Shown one piece after another: positions 17,908 through 25,833 of a DNA stretch of 57,469 nucleotides. Within the stretch, counting starts at the first letter, position 1, and each line of letters begins with the position of its first letter. Both the position numbers and the translations under genes were made by a program. Source of the DNA: Muribaculaceae bacterium (GTDB taxonomy: Bacteria; Bacteroidota; Bacteroidia; Bacteroidales; Muribaculaceae); the NCBI GenBank assembly GCA_023664185.1, contig JAMPGA010000005.1, positions 1 to 57,469 on the forward strand, given 5' to 3'. The notes beneath the pieces were generated by a model that saw only the letters and a program-made list of their open reading frames with translations, was not told the origin of the DNA and did not search any database.

Positions 17908-19575
17908 TCAAATTGCATCAAGGAATTTTACAATGGCGTCACGATCGGCCTTGGAGAGATTTCTGAACGCATCAACGGTTCGTGCGGCATCGCTTTCGGG
18001 CGATGTGCCGTGCCACATGATAGCCTCAAGAGTGGTGCGAGCACGGCAGTCGTGCAGACGGTCGTCGTAGGGCGAACCGGTCACCTTCTTGTGCAGGCCG
18101 CGTCCCCAGAGGGGAGTAGTGCGACACCAACCATTTCTGATATCGTTGACCATCAAAAGCTTATGCTGCACCATATCTGTGTAGGGCCAGATGGTCTGAT
18201 GGGGATAGCGGGGAAGAGCCCTGTCGGCCTTCGACTGTGTGAAGAACTGAGCGGGGTCTCTCACCTCGTCGGCGCCGGTGGTCCATGACGGACGGTGGCA
18301 GTAGGCACATCCTATCTGTTCAAACAGCTCTTTGCCTTTTCTCACATCCGGGTCGTCTATGCCACGCACGGCAGGCACAGCCAGACCGCGGTGCCATACC
18401 ATCAGGTCGATATAGTTCTGATCGGTGGCCTCGGCAGGGAGATTGGTCGAGTTCAGATAGGCAAGAATATTCTGCTCCACATTGTCGGTGTGCCATTCGG
18501 GATAGGCATTGTCAGGGTCAATCTGGGCTATGTAGGCCGGGAAAGCAGCCTGCACCTCAGGGTCGGCGGCTGCGGCCTTCGAGTAGTAACCACCGGCATC
18601 CTTATAGTGGTAGCGGCGGTCGGAACGGGTCACGTTTGTAATATTCCAGTAGGCATTGGCGCCGGCTGCGTCCTGCAGAGGGCCGCGAGAGAGTGCATAG
18701 GTGTAGCGGTAGGGATACTTCCGGCCATCAGTCGAGACCTCTTTCGAGGTGTACTGCCCAGTCCAGGCTGCACCCGAGAAGATGGCGGTATTCAGGCCGT
18801 TGCGCATATATCCGTCGGCTTCCTCCTGGGCATACTGAGCCTGGAGATCCTCATCGGAGATGGCGTCGAGCAGGCCGGTGCCATAGATGCCGATGGTCGA
18901 CTCGAGTTTCACCTCATACTGCCCCATCTGCTCGTCGGTGAGTACACCCTGGCGGTAGGCATACACGGCACTCTGCGGCATTGTCACCTCGGGATAGCGC
19001 AGTGAATAGGTCTCGCCATCGTCAAAGCGGTTGCCGAAGCGGTCGGTATACTCATGCCATTTTATGGTCACCTGACTCTCGTCGAGGGGAGCCTTGAAGG
19101 GATCCACGGCGTGTCCCTGGGGCATGCCTGCCAGCCAGTTGACATATCCCTGTGTGGTGGGATTGTAGACAACCAGGAGATAACCGTTGCCCACGTCGTT
19201 GGTCTTGAACGCGCCGTCGGGCTGCGACTTGCCATGACCATAGCCCGGATGGCAGTGCATGCAGGAAGAACGGATATATGTGGGGCCAAGGCCGCTGCGC
19301 ACTCCCGAGTTGTTGCTCACATAGTTTTTCTCAAACAGCTGCTCGCCGCGCTTGAACGAAGCCAGCAGGCCACCGTCCTCAACACTGGGAGTAGGCTGCT
19401 CGAAGGCAGCCGAAGTAGTGATATACGAGGTGCCCAGGCGGCCGCCAGCATAATACCATTCGGGCTTGGCATCGGCATCGTTGGTTTCGTTTCCTGTCGA
19501 GCCTTTCGGCTCGTCGTCGGAGCAAGCCGGCAGAGCCAGAGCTGCTATAAGGAGGGGGATATATCTCTTGTCCAT
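17908..19575 (-). CDS. Di-haem c-type lipoprotein (DUF1111, 'thiol oxidoreductase' family)
   Basis: A 555-residue exported lipoprotein (signal peptide ending LPACSDD) related to di-haem cytochrome c peroxidases. Two CxxCH haem sites are visible: CMHCH at 105-109 and CAYCH at 423-427. The family is often annotated as thiol oxidoreductase, though its reaction is poorly defined, and it recurs next to imelysin proteins. Here it lies between an imelysin gene and the CcsBA haem-attachment gene, which supports a working periplasmic redox protein. A role in metal oxidation or uptake is inference. Confidence 0.88.
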   Translation of the reverse strand: MDKRYIPLLIAALALPACSDDEPKGSTGNETNDADAKPEWYYAGGRLGTSYITTSAAFEQPTPSVEDGGLLASFKRGEQLFEKNYVSNNSGVRSGLGPTYIRSSCMHCHPGYGHGKSQPDGAFKTNDVGNGYLLVVYNPTTQGYVNWLAGMPQGHAVDPFKAPLDESQVTIKWHEYTDRFGNRFDDGETYSLRYPEVTMPQSAVYAYRQGVLTDEQMGQYEVKLESTIGIYGTGLLDAISDEDLQAQYAQEEADGYMRNGLNTAIFSGAAWTGQYTSKEVSTDGRKYPYRYTYALSRGPLQDAAGANAYWNITNVTRSDRRYHYKDAGGYYSKAAAADPEVQAAFPAYIAQIDPDNAYPEWHTDNVEQNILAYLNSTNLPAEATDQNYIDLMVWHRGLAVPAVRGIDDPDVRKGKELFEQIGCAYCHRPSWTTGADEVRDPAQFFTQSKADRALPRYPHQTIWPYTDMVQHKLLMVNDIRNGWCRTTPLWGRGLHKKVTGSPYDDRLHDCRARTTLEAIMWHGTSPESDAARTVDAFRNLSKADRDAIVKFLDAI

Positions 19576-19599
19576 TCGTTCGTTATCCTTTTTGAGTCA

Positions 19600-20829
19600 T
19601 CAGTTTTTCTGGATGAAATCGATCAGTTCGTCCATGATATCGTTGATATCGTTGCAGGCCTCTACGGCAGCCAGGTTTATCTGACGCATCGAGGCATCCT
19701 GCGATGTCGAGGCAAAAGGCTCTTTCATCTTTGAGATTGCGTCGATAGCATTGTCGAGGGTGGCTTTGATGCGCTTGTCGAAGGCGGGATCTATCGAGGC
19801 TACATAGTCGCTCAGTGTATGCTGGGGCTTTTTGATGTAGTTCTCAGTCTCACCGGCCACAGCCACATAGCCCATGTAGGCATGGCGCACGGAGCGGATA
19901 TTGTCAATGAAGTCGGTGATGGAGTTGAGCGCATAGGGTGACTCTATATAGTCGGGATCGGCGTCAAGGCCCGAGCCTACAGGGTTGCCAATCTTCTGGT
20001 TGCCCACCTCATCGGCTATATCCTGAGCACCTACAACAAGCTCCTGCACAGCCTCGGCCAGATTGACATATGAGCTTCCGGGGTTTCCGGCGTTCTTCAT
20101 ATAGTCGCCATAATTGGTGGCGTAGGAGAGCTCGGCATCGTCAAGAATCTCAAGTTTATCCTTGCTCACATTCTCTGCACCTGCCCACGAAGCCTCGAGG
20201 CGAAGGCAGCAGTTGCGCAGGTCGTCGGCAACGGCGGCGAGATAGTAAAGCTCGTTTTGGGTGAAGCGGTTCACAGGACGGGGCGATGTGGTGGCGGTAG
20301 TGGCATTGGTGGGTTCGAATATCATATATTCGATGGCGTGGAAGCCGAGTAGACCCTGACCCAGCGACGAGCCAACATACTCGCCGGCGCTCTCGCGGTC
20401 GCTCATCTGAGCCATCTGGGCGGGGTTGCGCAGCATAGCCTCCATGGCAGTCTTGTCGAGGGGCCATGTGTCGATGTGGGGGTCGATATTATAGTCGGCA
20501 GCTGCGCCATAGAGCCATGCTTCGCTCAGCTCCCAGTAGCGGCGGGCCTCGATCCAGTATTTACCGGCAAGTTCTATCTGCTCGAGGGTGAGCTTGTCCA
20601 CACCGGCCGTACACATCTCATCGCACACATCGGCCAGCTTCATCGAAGCATCAGCCAGGCCTCGATAGGTGGGCACTACAGTGCAGTCCACATAGTCGGC
20701 CACGATGTTCTTGAAGGCTGCCTCCTGAGCATTGACAGGAGTGTTGTCGTTGTTGTCGTCGTCAGAGCATGCTGTGACGGCAAAAGCCATGCACATGCAA
20801 GCGGCGAGAGTCTTGATTGAAATTTTCAT
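19600..20829 (-). CDS. Imelysin-like (M75) lipoprotein
   Basis: A 409-residue lipoprotein (VTACSDDDNN after the signal peptide) with the imelysin fold. The family GxHxxE motif is GFHAIE at 162-167. Imelysin-like proteins (ICMP, IrpA, EfeO) act in iron uptake and the motif is proposed to bind metal; peptidase activity is doubtful. Gene order porin, imelysin, di-haem protein, CcsBA with gaps of 25, 24 and 3 nt indicates one operon. Confidence 0.9.
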   Translation of the reverse strand: MKISIKTLAACMCMAFAVTACSDDDNNDNTPVNAQEAAFKNIVADYVDCTVVPTYRGLADASMKLADVCDEMCTAGVDKLTLEQIELAGKYWIEARRYWELSEAWLYGAAADYNIDPHIDTWPLDKTAMEAMLRNPAQMAQMSDRESAGEYVGSSLGQGLLGFHAIEYMIFEPTNATTATTSPRPVNRFTQNELYYLAAVADDLRNCCLRLEASWAGAENVSKDKLEILDDAELSYATNYGDYMKNAGNPGSSYVNLAEAVQELVVGAQDIADEVGNQKIGNPVGSGLDADPDYIESPYALNSITDFIDNIRSVRHAYMGYVAVAGETENYIKKPQHTLSDYVASIDPAFDKRIKATLDNAIDAISKMKEPFASTSQDASMRQINLAAVEACNDINDIMDELIDFIQKN

Positions 20830-20854
20830 ATTGTGTAGTGTTTGATTGTTTACG

Positions 20855-22096
20855 TTATTTGAAGAATCCTGAATATGCTATTCCGAGCGATATGGAGGGC
20901 TCGTTGTTGTAGGGTTTCTTGAGCAGGCCTATGGAGTATTCGCCCTTCACCACAATCTGCTTGATGGGGAAGTAGTTTATACCGGCGGCCACACGCGAGC
21001 GGCCACACCATTCGTAGCGGAGAACTCCGCCGTTGGTTTTAAACATGGTGTCGTAATAATCATAGCGGCCAAAAACATAGAATTTCTGACCCTTCACCTT
21101 GAGCGGGGCAAAGATGTCGTAGCCGGCCTCGACGCCAACCGAGATGGCATCCGATGCCACATTGGTCTTGGGCGACGGTGAGTCGTTGCGCATCTTCTTG
21201 TTGTAAGCTGTGATGCGGTCGGCATCCGAGAGATGACCGTAGATAACGCCGCCGCGAGCTATGATGTTGTAGCCTGAGTAGTCGAAGTCAAAGGCACCGA
21301 TGGTGAGTGTGCCCTTCACATCATCCCAGCTCTGGTTGGGGTGAGAGAGGGTGTTGCTGAAGGTGTTCCCCACATATCCGCTCAAACCCAGGCGCAGACC
21401 TTTCACTGAATAGTTGTCCACACGGGCAGCTCCGGCCAGGGCGTTGGCTATCTTAAATTCGTAGGGGCTTCCAGATCCGCTACCCACCCAGCTGTCTCGG
21501 CCGAAACGGTCGGAGTCAAGTCCGGGCACCAACATGGCCTCGTATCTCCAGTCGCCGGCACGGCCCCAGATGCTGATACCTGTCTCATGCCAGGTGCAGG
21601 GGATTATGGCTGCGTCGCCGGCCGGACGATAGACACCGAAAAATTCGGTGGGCATATGTGCGTGGTTGGTCGAGCCTACGGGCACCACCATGTGGCCTGC
21701 GCGCAGATTCAGAGCCTGGCAGAATGACTTTTGCAGCCAAAACTGCTCGAGAGCCACCTCGCCGCCGCGCTCTATCTCGCTTTCATATTCGCCGCCCTCG
21801 TCGTCTTCCATCTCGATGGCACTTTCTGTGCCTCCATGTTCAAATTCTATCTCGCTGCCCATGCTCCAGCCTTTGCCGAAGTCATAGCCAAGATAGAGCA
21901 CCACGTGCGGAAGGTCGACGCGTGAATGATGATCGTTTTTAAAATTCTCGGGTGTCTTGTATCGGTTCCAGGCATCCGAATAGAAGTTGTAGGAATACAC
22001 GGCCTCACCATAGCCTCCCACGGTGAGCTGGGCCGATGCTTCCTGGCATGCGAGCAGAGCAACGCCCGCGAGTGCAGCTGTAAATACTGATTTCAT
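20855..22096 (-). CDS. Outer membrane porin
   Basis: A 413-residue outer membrane beta-barrel with a signal peptide ending EASAQ. Alternating amphipathic strands, Gly/Tyr-rich turns (VVLYLGYDFGKGWSMGSEIEF) and a C-terminal aromatic residue (AYSGFFK) support a porin. A very acidic stretch (EMEDDEGGEYESEIERGGE) in one loop could attract cations. It is the first gene of the operon, so it may let the metal or haem substrate in; the substrate is not shown by the sequence. Confidence 0.82.
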   Translation of the reverse strand: MKSVFTAALAGVALLACQEASAQLTVGGYGEAVYSYNFYSDAWNRYKTPENFKNDHHSRVDLPHVVLYLGYDFGKGWSMGSEIEFEHGGTESAIEMEDDEGGEYESEIERGGEVALEQFWLQKSFCQALNLRAGHMVVPVGSTNHAHMPTEFFGVYRPAGDAAIIPCTWHETGISIWGRAGDWRYEAMLVPGLDSDRFGRDSWVGSGSGSPYEFKIANALAGAARVDNYSVKGLRLGLSGYVGNTFSNTLSHPNQSWDDVKGTLTIGAFDFDYSGYNIIARGGVIYGHLSDADRITAYNKKMRNDSPSPKTNVASDAISVGVEAGYDIFAPLKVKGQKFYVFGRYDYYDTMFKTNGGVLRYEWCGRSRVAAGINYFPIKQIVVKGEYSIGLLKKPYNNEPSISLGIAYSGFFK

Positions 22097-22124
22097 TACT
22101 CTTGCAGTTACTTATTTGCAACTG

Positions 22125-22156
22125 CAAAATTACCACCACCCCCGAAATACGACAAT
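22125..22156 (-). promoter_or_regulatory. Promoter of the porin-imelysin-DUF1111-CcsBA operon
   Basis: -7 element TAATTTTG on the minus strand (22132-22125) and ATTG (22156-22153) in the -33 position, spaced 20 nt. The weak -33 overlaps the inverted repeat at 22153-22176. Confidence 0.6.
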
Positions 22157-22176
22157 ACCCTAAATTTAGGATATTG
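22153..22176. promoter_or_regulatory. 24-bp inverted repeat, candidate operator
   Basis: CAATACCCTAAA followed by TTTAGGATATTG: 11 of 12 positions are symmetric, with a perfect 12-bp core CCTAAATTTAGG. It lies across the -33 region of the operon promoter, where a dimeric repressor or activator would act. It does not resemble the classical Fur box. Confidence 0.65.
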
Positions 22177-22222
22177 CAACCTTTTTTTGGTTAATTTTTA
22201 ATCAAAATATAGTAGGGGAATA

Positions 22223-22268
22223 AGAGCCTGTCCCATAATATATGTTAACGCAGAGGTGGTCAGGCTCT
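22223..22268 (-). terminator. Second hairpin downstream of tRNA-Arg(CCG)
   Basis: AGAGCCTG (22223-22230) pairs with CAGGCTCT (22261-22268), with a T-rich tail on the minus strand. Its 30-nt loop contains CCATAATATAT, also found in the loop of the neighbouring hairpin. Confidence 0.55.
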
Positions 22269-22276
22269 AAAAAACG

Positions 22277-22318
22277 GGGCAACGCTGCACCATAATATAT
22301 ATAGATGCAACGTTGCCC
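22277..22318 (-). terminator. Terminator of tRNA-Arg(CCG)
   Basis: GGGCAACGCTGCA (22277-22289) pairs with TGCAACGTTGCCC (22306-22318) with one mismatch. On the minus strand it is followed by CGTTTTTT, a normal rho-independent terminator. Confidence 0.8.
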
Positions 22319-22327
22319 GATGTGGAG

Positions 22328-22399
22328 TATCCCCGTAGGGAGTCGAACCCTAATCGTCGGAACCGGAATCCGATATTCTATCCATTGAACTACGGAGAC
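22328..22399 (-). tRNA. tRNA-Arg (anticodon CCG)
   Basis: On the minus strand, acceptor GTCTCCG pairs with CGGGGAT with two G-T wobbles, then a discriminator A. The anticodon arm is TCGGA / TTCCGGT / TCCGA, giving anticodon CCG. The T arm contains GGTTCGA. CCA is not encoded. Confidence 0.94.
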
Positions 22400-22438
22400 T
22401 TGTGAGGTTTGGGGTGTGCAAATTTAGGGAAAAATTTG

Positions 22439-22446
22439 TATTTTTG
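22439..22446 (+). promoter_or_regulatory. -7 box upstream of ung
   Basis: TATTTTTG matches TAnnTTTG, 13 nt before the ung ATG. No clear -33 element at the expected distance. Confidence 0.45.
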
Positions 22447-22459
22447 CAAAAAAAACGAG

Positions 22460-23122
22460 ATGAATGTACGCATCGATCCCTCGTGGCACGAGGCTCTGTC
22501 AGACCAGTGGGACAAGCCTTATTTCAAGACTCTCACCGACTTTGTGAGAGACCGCTATGCCCATGCCACCATCTATCCGCCGGCCTCGAAGATCTTCGCG
22601 GCCTTTGACGCATGCCCCTTCCGGGATGTCAAGGTGGTGATTCTGGGTCAGGATCCCTATCATGGCGCCGGGCAGGCCAACGGGCTGAGCTTCTCGGTAA
22701 ATCCAGGTGTAGACATTCCGCGCTCGCTGCAGAACATCTACCATGAGCTGCAGACTGATTTGGGCGTGCAGCCTCCGGCCTCGGGCGACCTCAGCCGCTG
22801 GGCGCGCCAGGGAGTGCTGCTGCTCAACGCCACACTCACCGTGGAAGCCGGCTTGGCAGGCTCGCATCAGGGGCATGGCTGGGAGGAATTTACCGATGCT
22901 GCGATCAAGGCTCTGGCCGAGCAGCGTGAAGGCCTGGTATTTATACTCTGGGGAGCTTACGCCCAGCGCAAGGGTGCATTCATAGACCGTACGCGCCACT
23001 GCGTCATATCCTCGCCCCACCCCTCGCCGCTCAGTGCGTCGAGAGGCTTTTTCGGCTCTCGCCCCTTCTCGAGAGCCAATCAGTATCTGGTCTCTACAGG
23101 TAAAACTCCGGTGCAATGGTGA
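22460..23122 (+). CDS. ung: Uracil-DNA glycosylase
   Basis: Removes uracil from DNA in base excision repair; 220 residues. GQDPYHGAGQANGLSFSV holds the catalytic Asp, LLLNATLTVEAGLAGSHQ the uracil-binding Asn, and HPSPLSASRGFFGSRPFS the catalytic His and DNA-intercalating loop. ATG 22460 (MNVRIDPSWHEAL) is the natural start; the frame extends upstream across the promoter. Its last bases overlap the next gene by 7 nt. Confidence 0.96.
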   Translation: MNVRIDPSWHEALSDQWDKPYFKTLTDFVRDRYAHATIYPPASKIFAAFDACPFRDVKVVILGQDPYHGAGQANGLSFSVNPGVDIPRSLQNIYHELQTDLGVQPPASGDLSRWARQGVLLLNATLTVEAGLAGSHQGHGWEEFTDAAIKALAEQREGLVFILWGAYAQRKGAFIDRTRHCVISSPHPSPLSASRGFFGSRPFSRANQYLVSTGKTPVQW

Positions 23123-24375
23123 CACTGCTACGCTTTATAACCCTTGCGGCAATGTGCCTGAGATGGTCTATAGCCATGGCTGAGACCACCGAGCAGGCCA
23201 TATTCAACCCCGCATTCAAGACCCTGGAGGTCTATGTGGCAGGCAACCGCTATGCTCCCCCGGTGATCAATATGGCCGACCCGGCCGACAGGCTCATCAT
23301 TGAGTTTGACGAGCTCTCCGACGATCGCCGCTATATGCGCTATGCGCTCACTCACTGCGATGCCCGCTGGCGTCCGGAGGGGCTGGTGGAGTCGGAGTTT
23401 CTCGACGGCTTCAACGAGGGTGTGGTGGAACAATACGACTACTCCCGTGCCACCACCGTGCACTACATACATTATATAATAGAGCTCCCCAACGAGCAGA
23501 TGCGCATCACCCAGCCGGGCAACTATCTGCTGCGCGTCTACGACGAGAGCGACCCCGACAACACTATCCTGCAGGTCCGATTCGGTGTGATGGATCCGGC
23601 CGTGGGTGTATCGCTCCAGGCCACCACGCGCACGGATATAGACACCAACATGTCTCACCAGCAGCTGGGCGTAAGGATCGACACAAGCCGCCTGCGTCCG
23701 GCCGACCCCTTTACCGAACTGCGCGTGGTCATCACCCAGAACGGGCGCCCCGACAACGAGGTAATGCTTGTGACGCCGCAGCGCCTGGGCCACGACGAGG
23801 TGATCTACGAACACCTGCAGCCTCTCATCTTCGATGCCGGCAACGAATATCGCCGTTTTGAGACCGTGACACTCTATTATCCCGGCATGGGAGTGGAGTG
23901 GATAGACCGCGATGCACCCGTCACCAACATGGGTCTCTATCCCGACACACCGCGCACCATGTATCTCTACGACCAGACCCAGCACGGACGGTTCCTGATA
24001 CGCGATGCCACCGTGGCCGACTCTTCGACCGAGGCCGACTATGTGCTGACCCACTTTGCGCTCGAGATGCCCCAGCGCACCGACGGCGACATATTCATAG
24101 AGGGGGATCTGACCAACCGACGGTTCGACCCCTCGTCACGCATGGTCTACAATCACGCCACAGGCCGCTATGAGCGCTCACTGCTGCTGAAACAGGGCTC
24201 TTACAACTATCAGTATCTCTTTGTCCCCTCCGGTTCCATGCGCGGACAGACCGGTATAGTGGAGGGAGACAATTATCAGACCGTCAACGAATACACTGTC
24301 CGCGTGTATCACCGACCCTACGGCACCCGCTTTGACCGACTCGTGGGTGTCTCGACAATCTCTACCGGAATATGA
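23116..24375 (+). CDS. DUF5103 protein, type IX secretion system plug
   Basis: A 419-residue secreted protein of the DUF5103 family, whose N-terminal region is named the type IX secretion system plug because it closes the SprA translocon from the periplasmic side. A signal peptide (residues 1-22, ending AMA) is followed by NPAFKTLEVYVAGNRYAPPVI and LIIEFDELSDDRRYMRYALTHCDARW, typical of the family. It starts inside the end of ung and its stop overlaps the next start (ATGA). Its presence indicates that the organism uses type IX secretion. Confidence 0.88.
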   Translation: MVTLLRFITLAAMCLRWSIAMAETTEQAIFNPAFKTLEVYVAGNRYAPPVINMADPADRLIIEFDELSDDRRYMRYALTHCDARWRPEGLVESEFLDGFNEGVVEQYDYSRATTVHYIHYIIELPNEQMRITQPGNYLLRVYDESDPDNTILQVRFGVMDPAVGVSLQATTRTDIDTNMSHQQLGVRIDTSRLRPADPFTELRVVITQNGRPDNEVMLVTPQRLGHDEVIYEHLQPLIFDAGNEYRRFETVTLYYPGMGVEWIDRDAPVTNMGLYPDTPRTMYLYDQTQHGRFLIRDATVADSSTEADYVLTHFALEMPQRTDGDIFIEGDLTNRRFDPSSRMVYNHATGRYERSLLLKQGSYNYQYLFVPSGSMRGQTGIVEGDNYQTVNEYTVRVYHRPYGTRFDRLVGVSTISTGI

Positions 24376-24983
24376 CCGAAACCTCTGAAGAAATCATGCT
24401 TGAAATACAGAATACGCTCATCTCGCTCGACGTAATCGAGCGCTTCTTCTGCTGCGATATAGAAAAATGCAAAGGCGAATGTTGCATTGAGGGTGATGCG
24501 GGCGCGCCTCTCACCGAGGCCGAACGCGACACCATAGACTCGCTTCTGCCCGTGTTGCGTCCGCAACTGCTCCCGTCGGCACTCGAGCGCATCGAGGAGG
24601 CCGGCACAAGTTATCTCGACCCCGATGGCGACCTGGTGACACAGATCGTCGACGGCCGCAACTGCATATACACCTGCTATGCCCCCGGCGGCATCTGCCA
24701 GTGTGCCATCGAGAAAGCCTTTTCGGCCGGACTCACCGGAGGCTTCCGCAAACCCCAGTCGTGTGCACTCTATCCCATAAGACTCACGGAATACCCCACA
24801 TTCACAGCCGTCAATTATCATCGGTGGAGTGTGTGCCGCCACGCTGAGAAACTGGGGCGCAAGCTGGGTCTGAGAGTCTATCAGTTTCTCAAAGGCCCCC
24901 TCATCGATCGGTTTGGCCAGGAGTGGTATGACGAGCTCTGCGAAGCCGCCGAAGCCTACCTCAGCCAGCAGCCTAATGACTAA
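24372..24983 (+). CDS. DUF3109 cysteine-rich protein
   Basis: A 203-residue cytoplasmic protein of the DUF3109 family. The cysteines are arranged as CCDIEKCKGECC (about 27-38), CIYTCYAPGGICQC (about 97-110) and CALYP, suggesting a bound metal or Fe-S cluster. Function is unknown. The start overlaps the DUF5103 stop (ATGA). The downstream stem GCCTCGGA/TCCGAGGC (25064-25071 / 25090-25097) with a short T run probably ends the transcript. Confidence 0.85.
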   Translation: MTETSEEIMLEIQNTLISLDVIERFFCCDIEKCKGECCIEGDAGAPLTEAERDTIDSLLPVLRPQLLPSALERIEEAGTSYLDPDGDLVTQIVDGRNCIYTCYAPGGICQCAIEKAFSAGLTGGFRKPQSCALYPIRLTEYPTFTAVNYHRWSVCRHAEKLGRKLGLRVYQFLKGPLIDRFGQEWYDELCEAAEAYLSQQPND

Positions 24984-25003
24984 TCCCATATGGGGATACA
25001 GGC

Positions 25004-25097
25004 ATAACCTCATTTATAGCCCCGCACCTTGGTGTGGGGTCAGAAGGATGCGATTAAAAAACGGCCTCGGAGAGGTCGATTAATCAGAGTCCGAGGC
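25004..25097 (+). repeat. Dispersed palindromic repeat, copy A
   Basis: Shares ordered blocks with copies at 28681 and 45751: ATAACCTC (25004-25011), a CCCCGCACC/GGTGTGGGG hairpin (25020-25039), and CGGCCTCGGAGAGGTCG (25062-25078) followed by ATTAA. It is 13 nt shorter than copy C between the first two blocks. Its 3' part forms the terminator-like stem behind the DUF3109 gene. It lies immediately upstream of the Z1 locus. Confidence 0.75.
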
Positions 25098-25122
25098 TTT
25101 GCCCCATCTTCTTGTCGAAAAA

Positions 25123-25154
25123 TTTGTTAATTTCGATATAAAACCGTATCTTTG
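25123..25154 (+). promoter_or_regulatory. Promoter of the two-gene Z1 locus
   Basis: TTTG (25123-25126) and TATCTTTG (25147-25154) spaced 20 nt, a consensus Bacteroidetes promoter. Expected transcription start is about 25160, leaving a short leader before ATG 25178. Confidence 0.82.
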
Positions 25155-25177
25155 AGGGATTTTAACCGCCTTGAATT

Positions 25178-25828
25178 ATGCCTAAACTGATCAAAGTCAC
25201 TTTTCCGGATGGAGAGGAAATATGCTTTCGCTTTCCCATCGATACCGTTATCGCAGTACTACGGAAAATTGGTCCGTCCCGATTCCCCGAAATCACACTG
25301 AAAACCGGCGAGCATCGGTTTGTGTCTCGCGAAATTGTTCCCGAACTAAAGAAATATACAAAGGATATCTGTGACGGGTGGTATTATATAAACCGCACGG
25401 ACACTCGAGAGAAGACATTGCAGCTGATAAGCATAAACAATCAGCTTAATCTCGATCTCAAGATTGAACTCGGGGAGTTTGAAGCTGTCAGAAATCCTAT
25501 ACGCAGAAGAGGAGCTCAACCTCAGCATCGGCTTATTGTCACCATGCACGATGGGGAAGTCATAGATTATGAGAGCTATAGGGATGTTTTTGCAACTGTA
25601 ATCGATATTTTTGGGCCAAGACGCGTTTCAGCCAGGGCAAATATTGACCTTAACCGCAATCAGTCATTGCTGACAACCACCAACAATGATGGAAACCGAC
25701 TGAAAATTGCAGATCATCTATATCTTGCTATGCCTAATACTGCCAGATCTGCAGGGACATGGCTTGAACTGATAGCCAAAAGGCTTGGCGAAAACATAAA
25801 CGTTGAAATCAGACCGGTCAGAGAATAG
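25178..25828 (+). CDS. Uncharacterised protein with a duplicated domain, partner of Z1 ATPase
   Basis: 216 residues, no signal peptide or membrane segment; I cannot assign a named family. The chain is an internal duplication. Residues 5-39 align with 119-153 (VTFPDGEEI with VTMHDGEVI, DTVIAVLRKIGPSR with DVFATVIDIFGPRR), and 67-98 align with 179-211 (GWYYINRTDTREKTLQLI with DHLYLAMPNTARSAGTWLEL; LDLKIE with INVEI). The linker 99-117 is basic (RNPIRRRGAQPQHR). Each unit looks like a small alpha/beta module; I have an impression of similar modules in restriction-type proteins but cannot confirm it. It is first in the operon, 5 nt before the Z1 gene. Codon use is more AT-rich than in the flanking genes. 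Confidence 0.8.
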   Translation: MPKLIKVTFPDGEEICFRFPIDTVIAVLRKIGPSRFPEITLKTGEHRFVSREIVPELKKYTKDICDGWYYINRTDTREKTLQLISINNQLNLDLKIELGEFEAVRNPIRRRGAQPQHRLIVTMHDGEVIDYESYRDVFATVIDIFGPRRVSARANIDLNRNQSLLTTTNNDGNRLKIADHLYLAMPNTARSAGTWLELIAKRLGENINVEIRPVRE

Positions 25829-25833
25829 TTATC

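Noticed and set aside
22153..22176. Palindrome as a canonical Fur box
   Set aside because: The sequence lacks the GATAAT hexamer pattern; I keep it as an operator for an unknown regulator.
25004..25097. Repeat copies as a CRISPR array
   Set aside because: The copies are single and kilobases apart, with no regular spacers and no cas genes.
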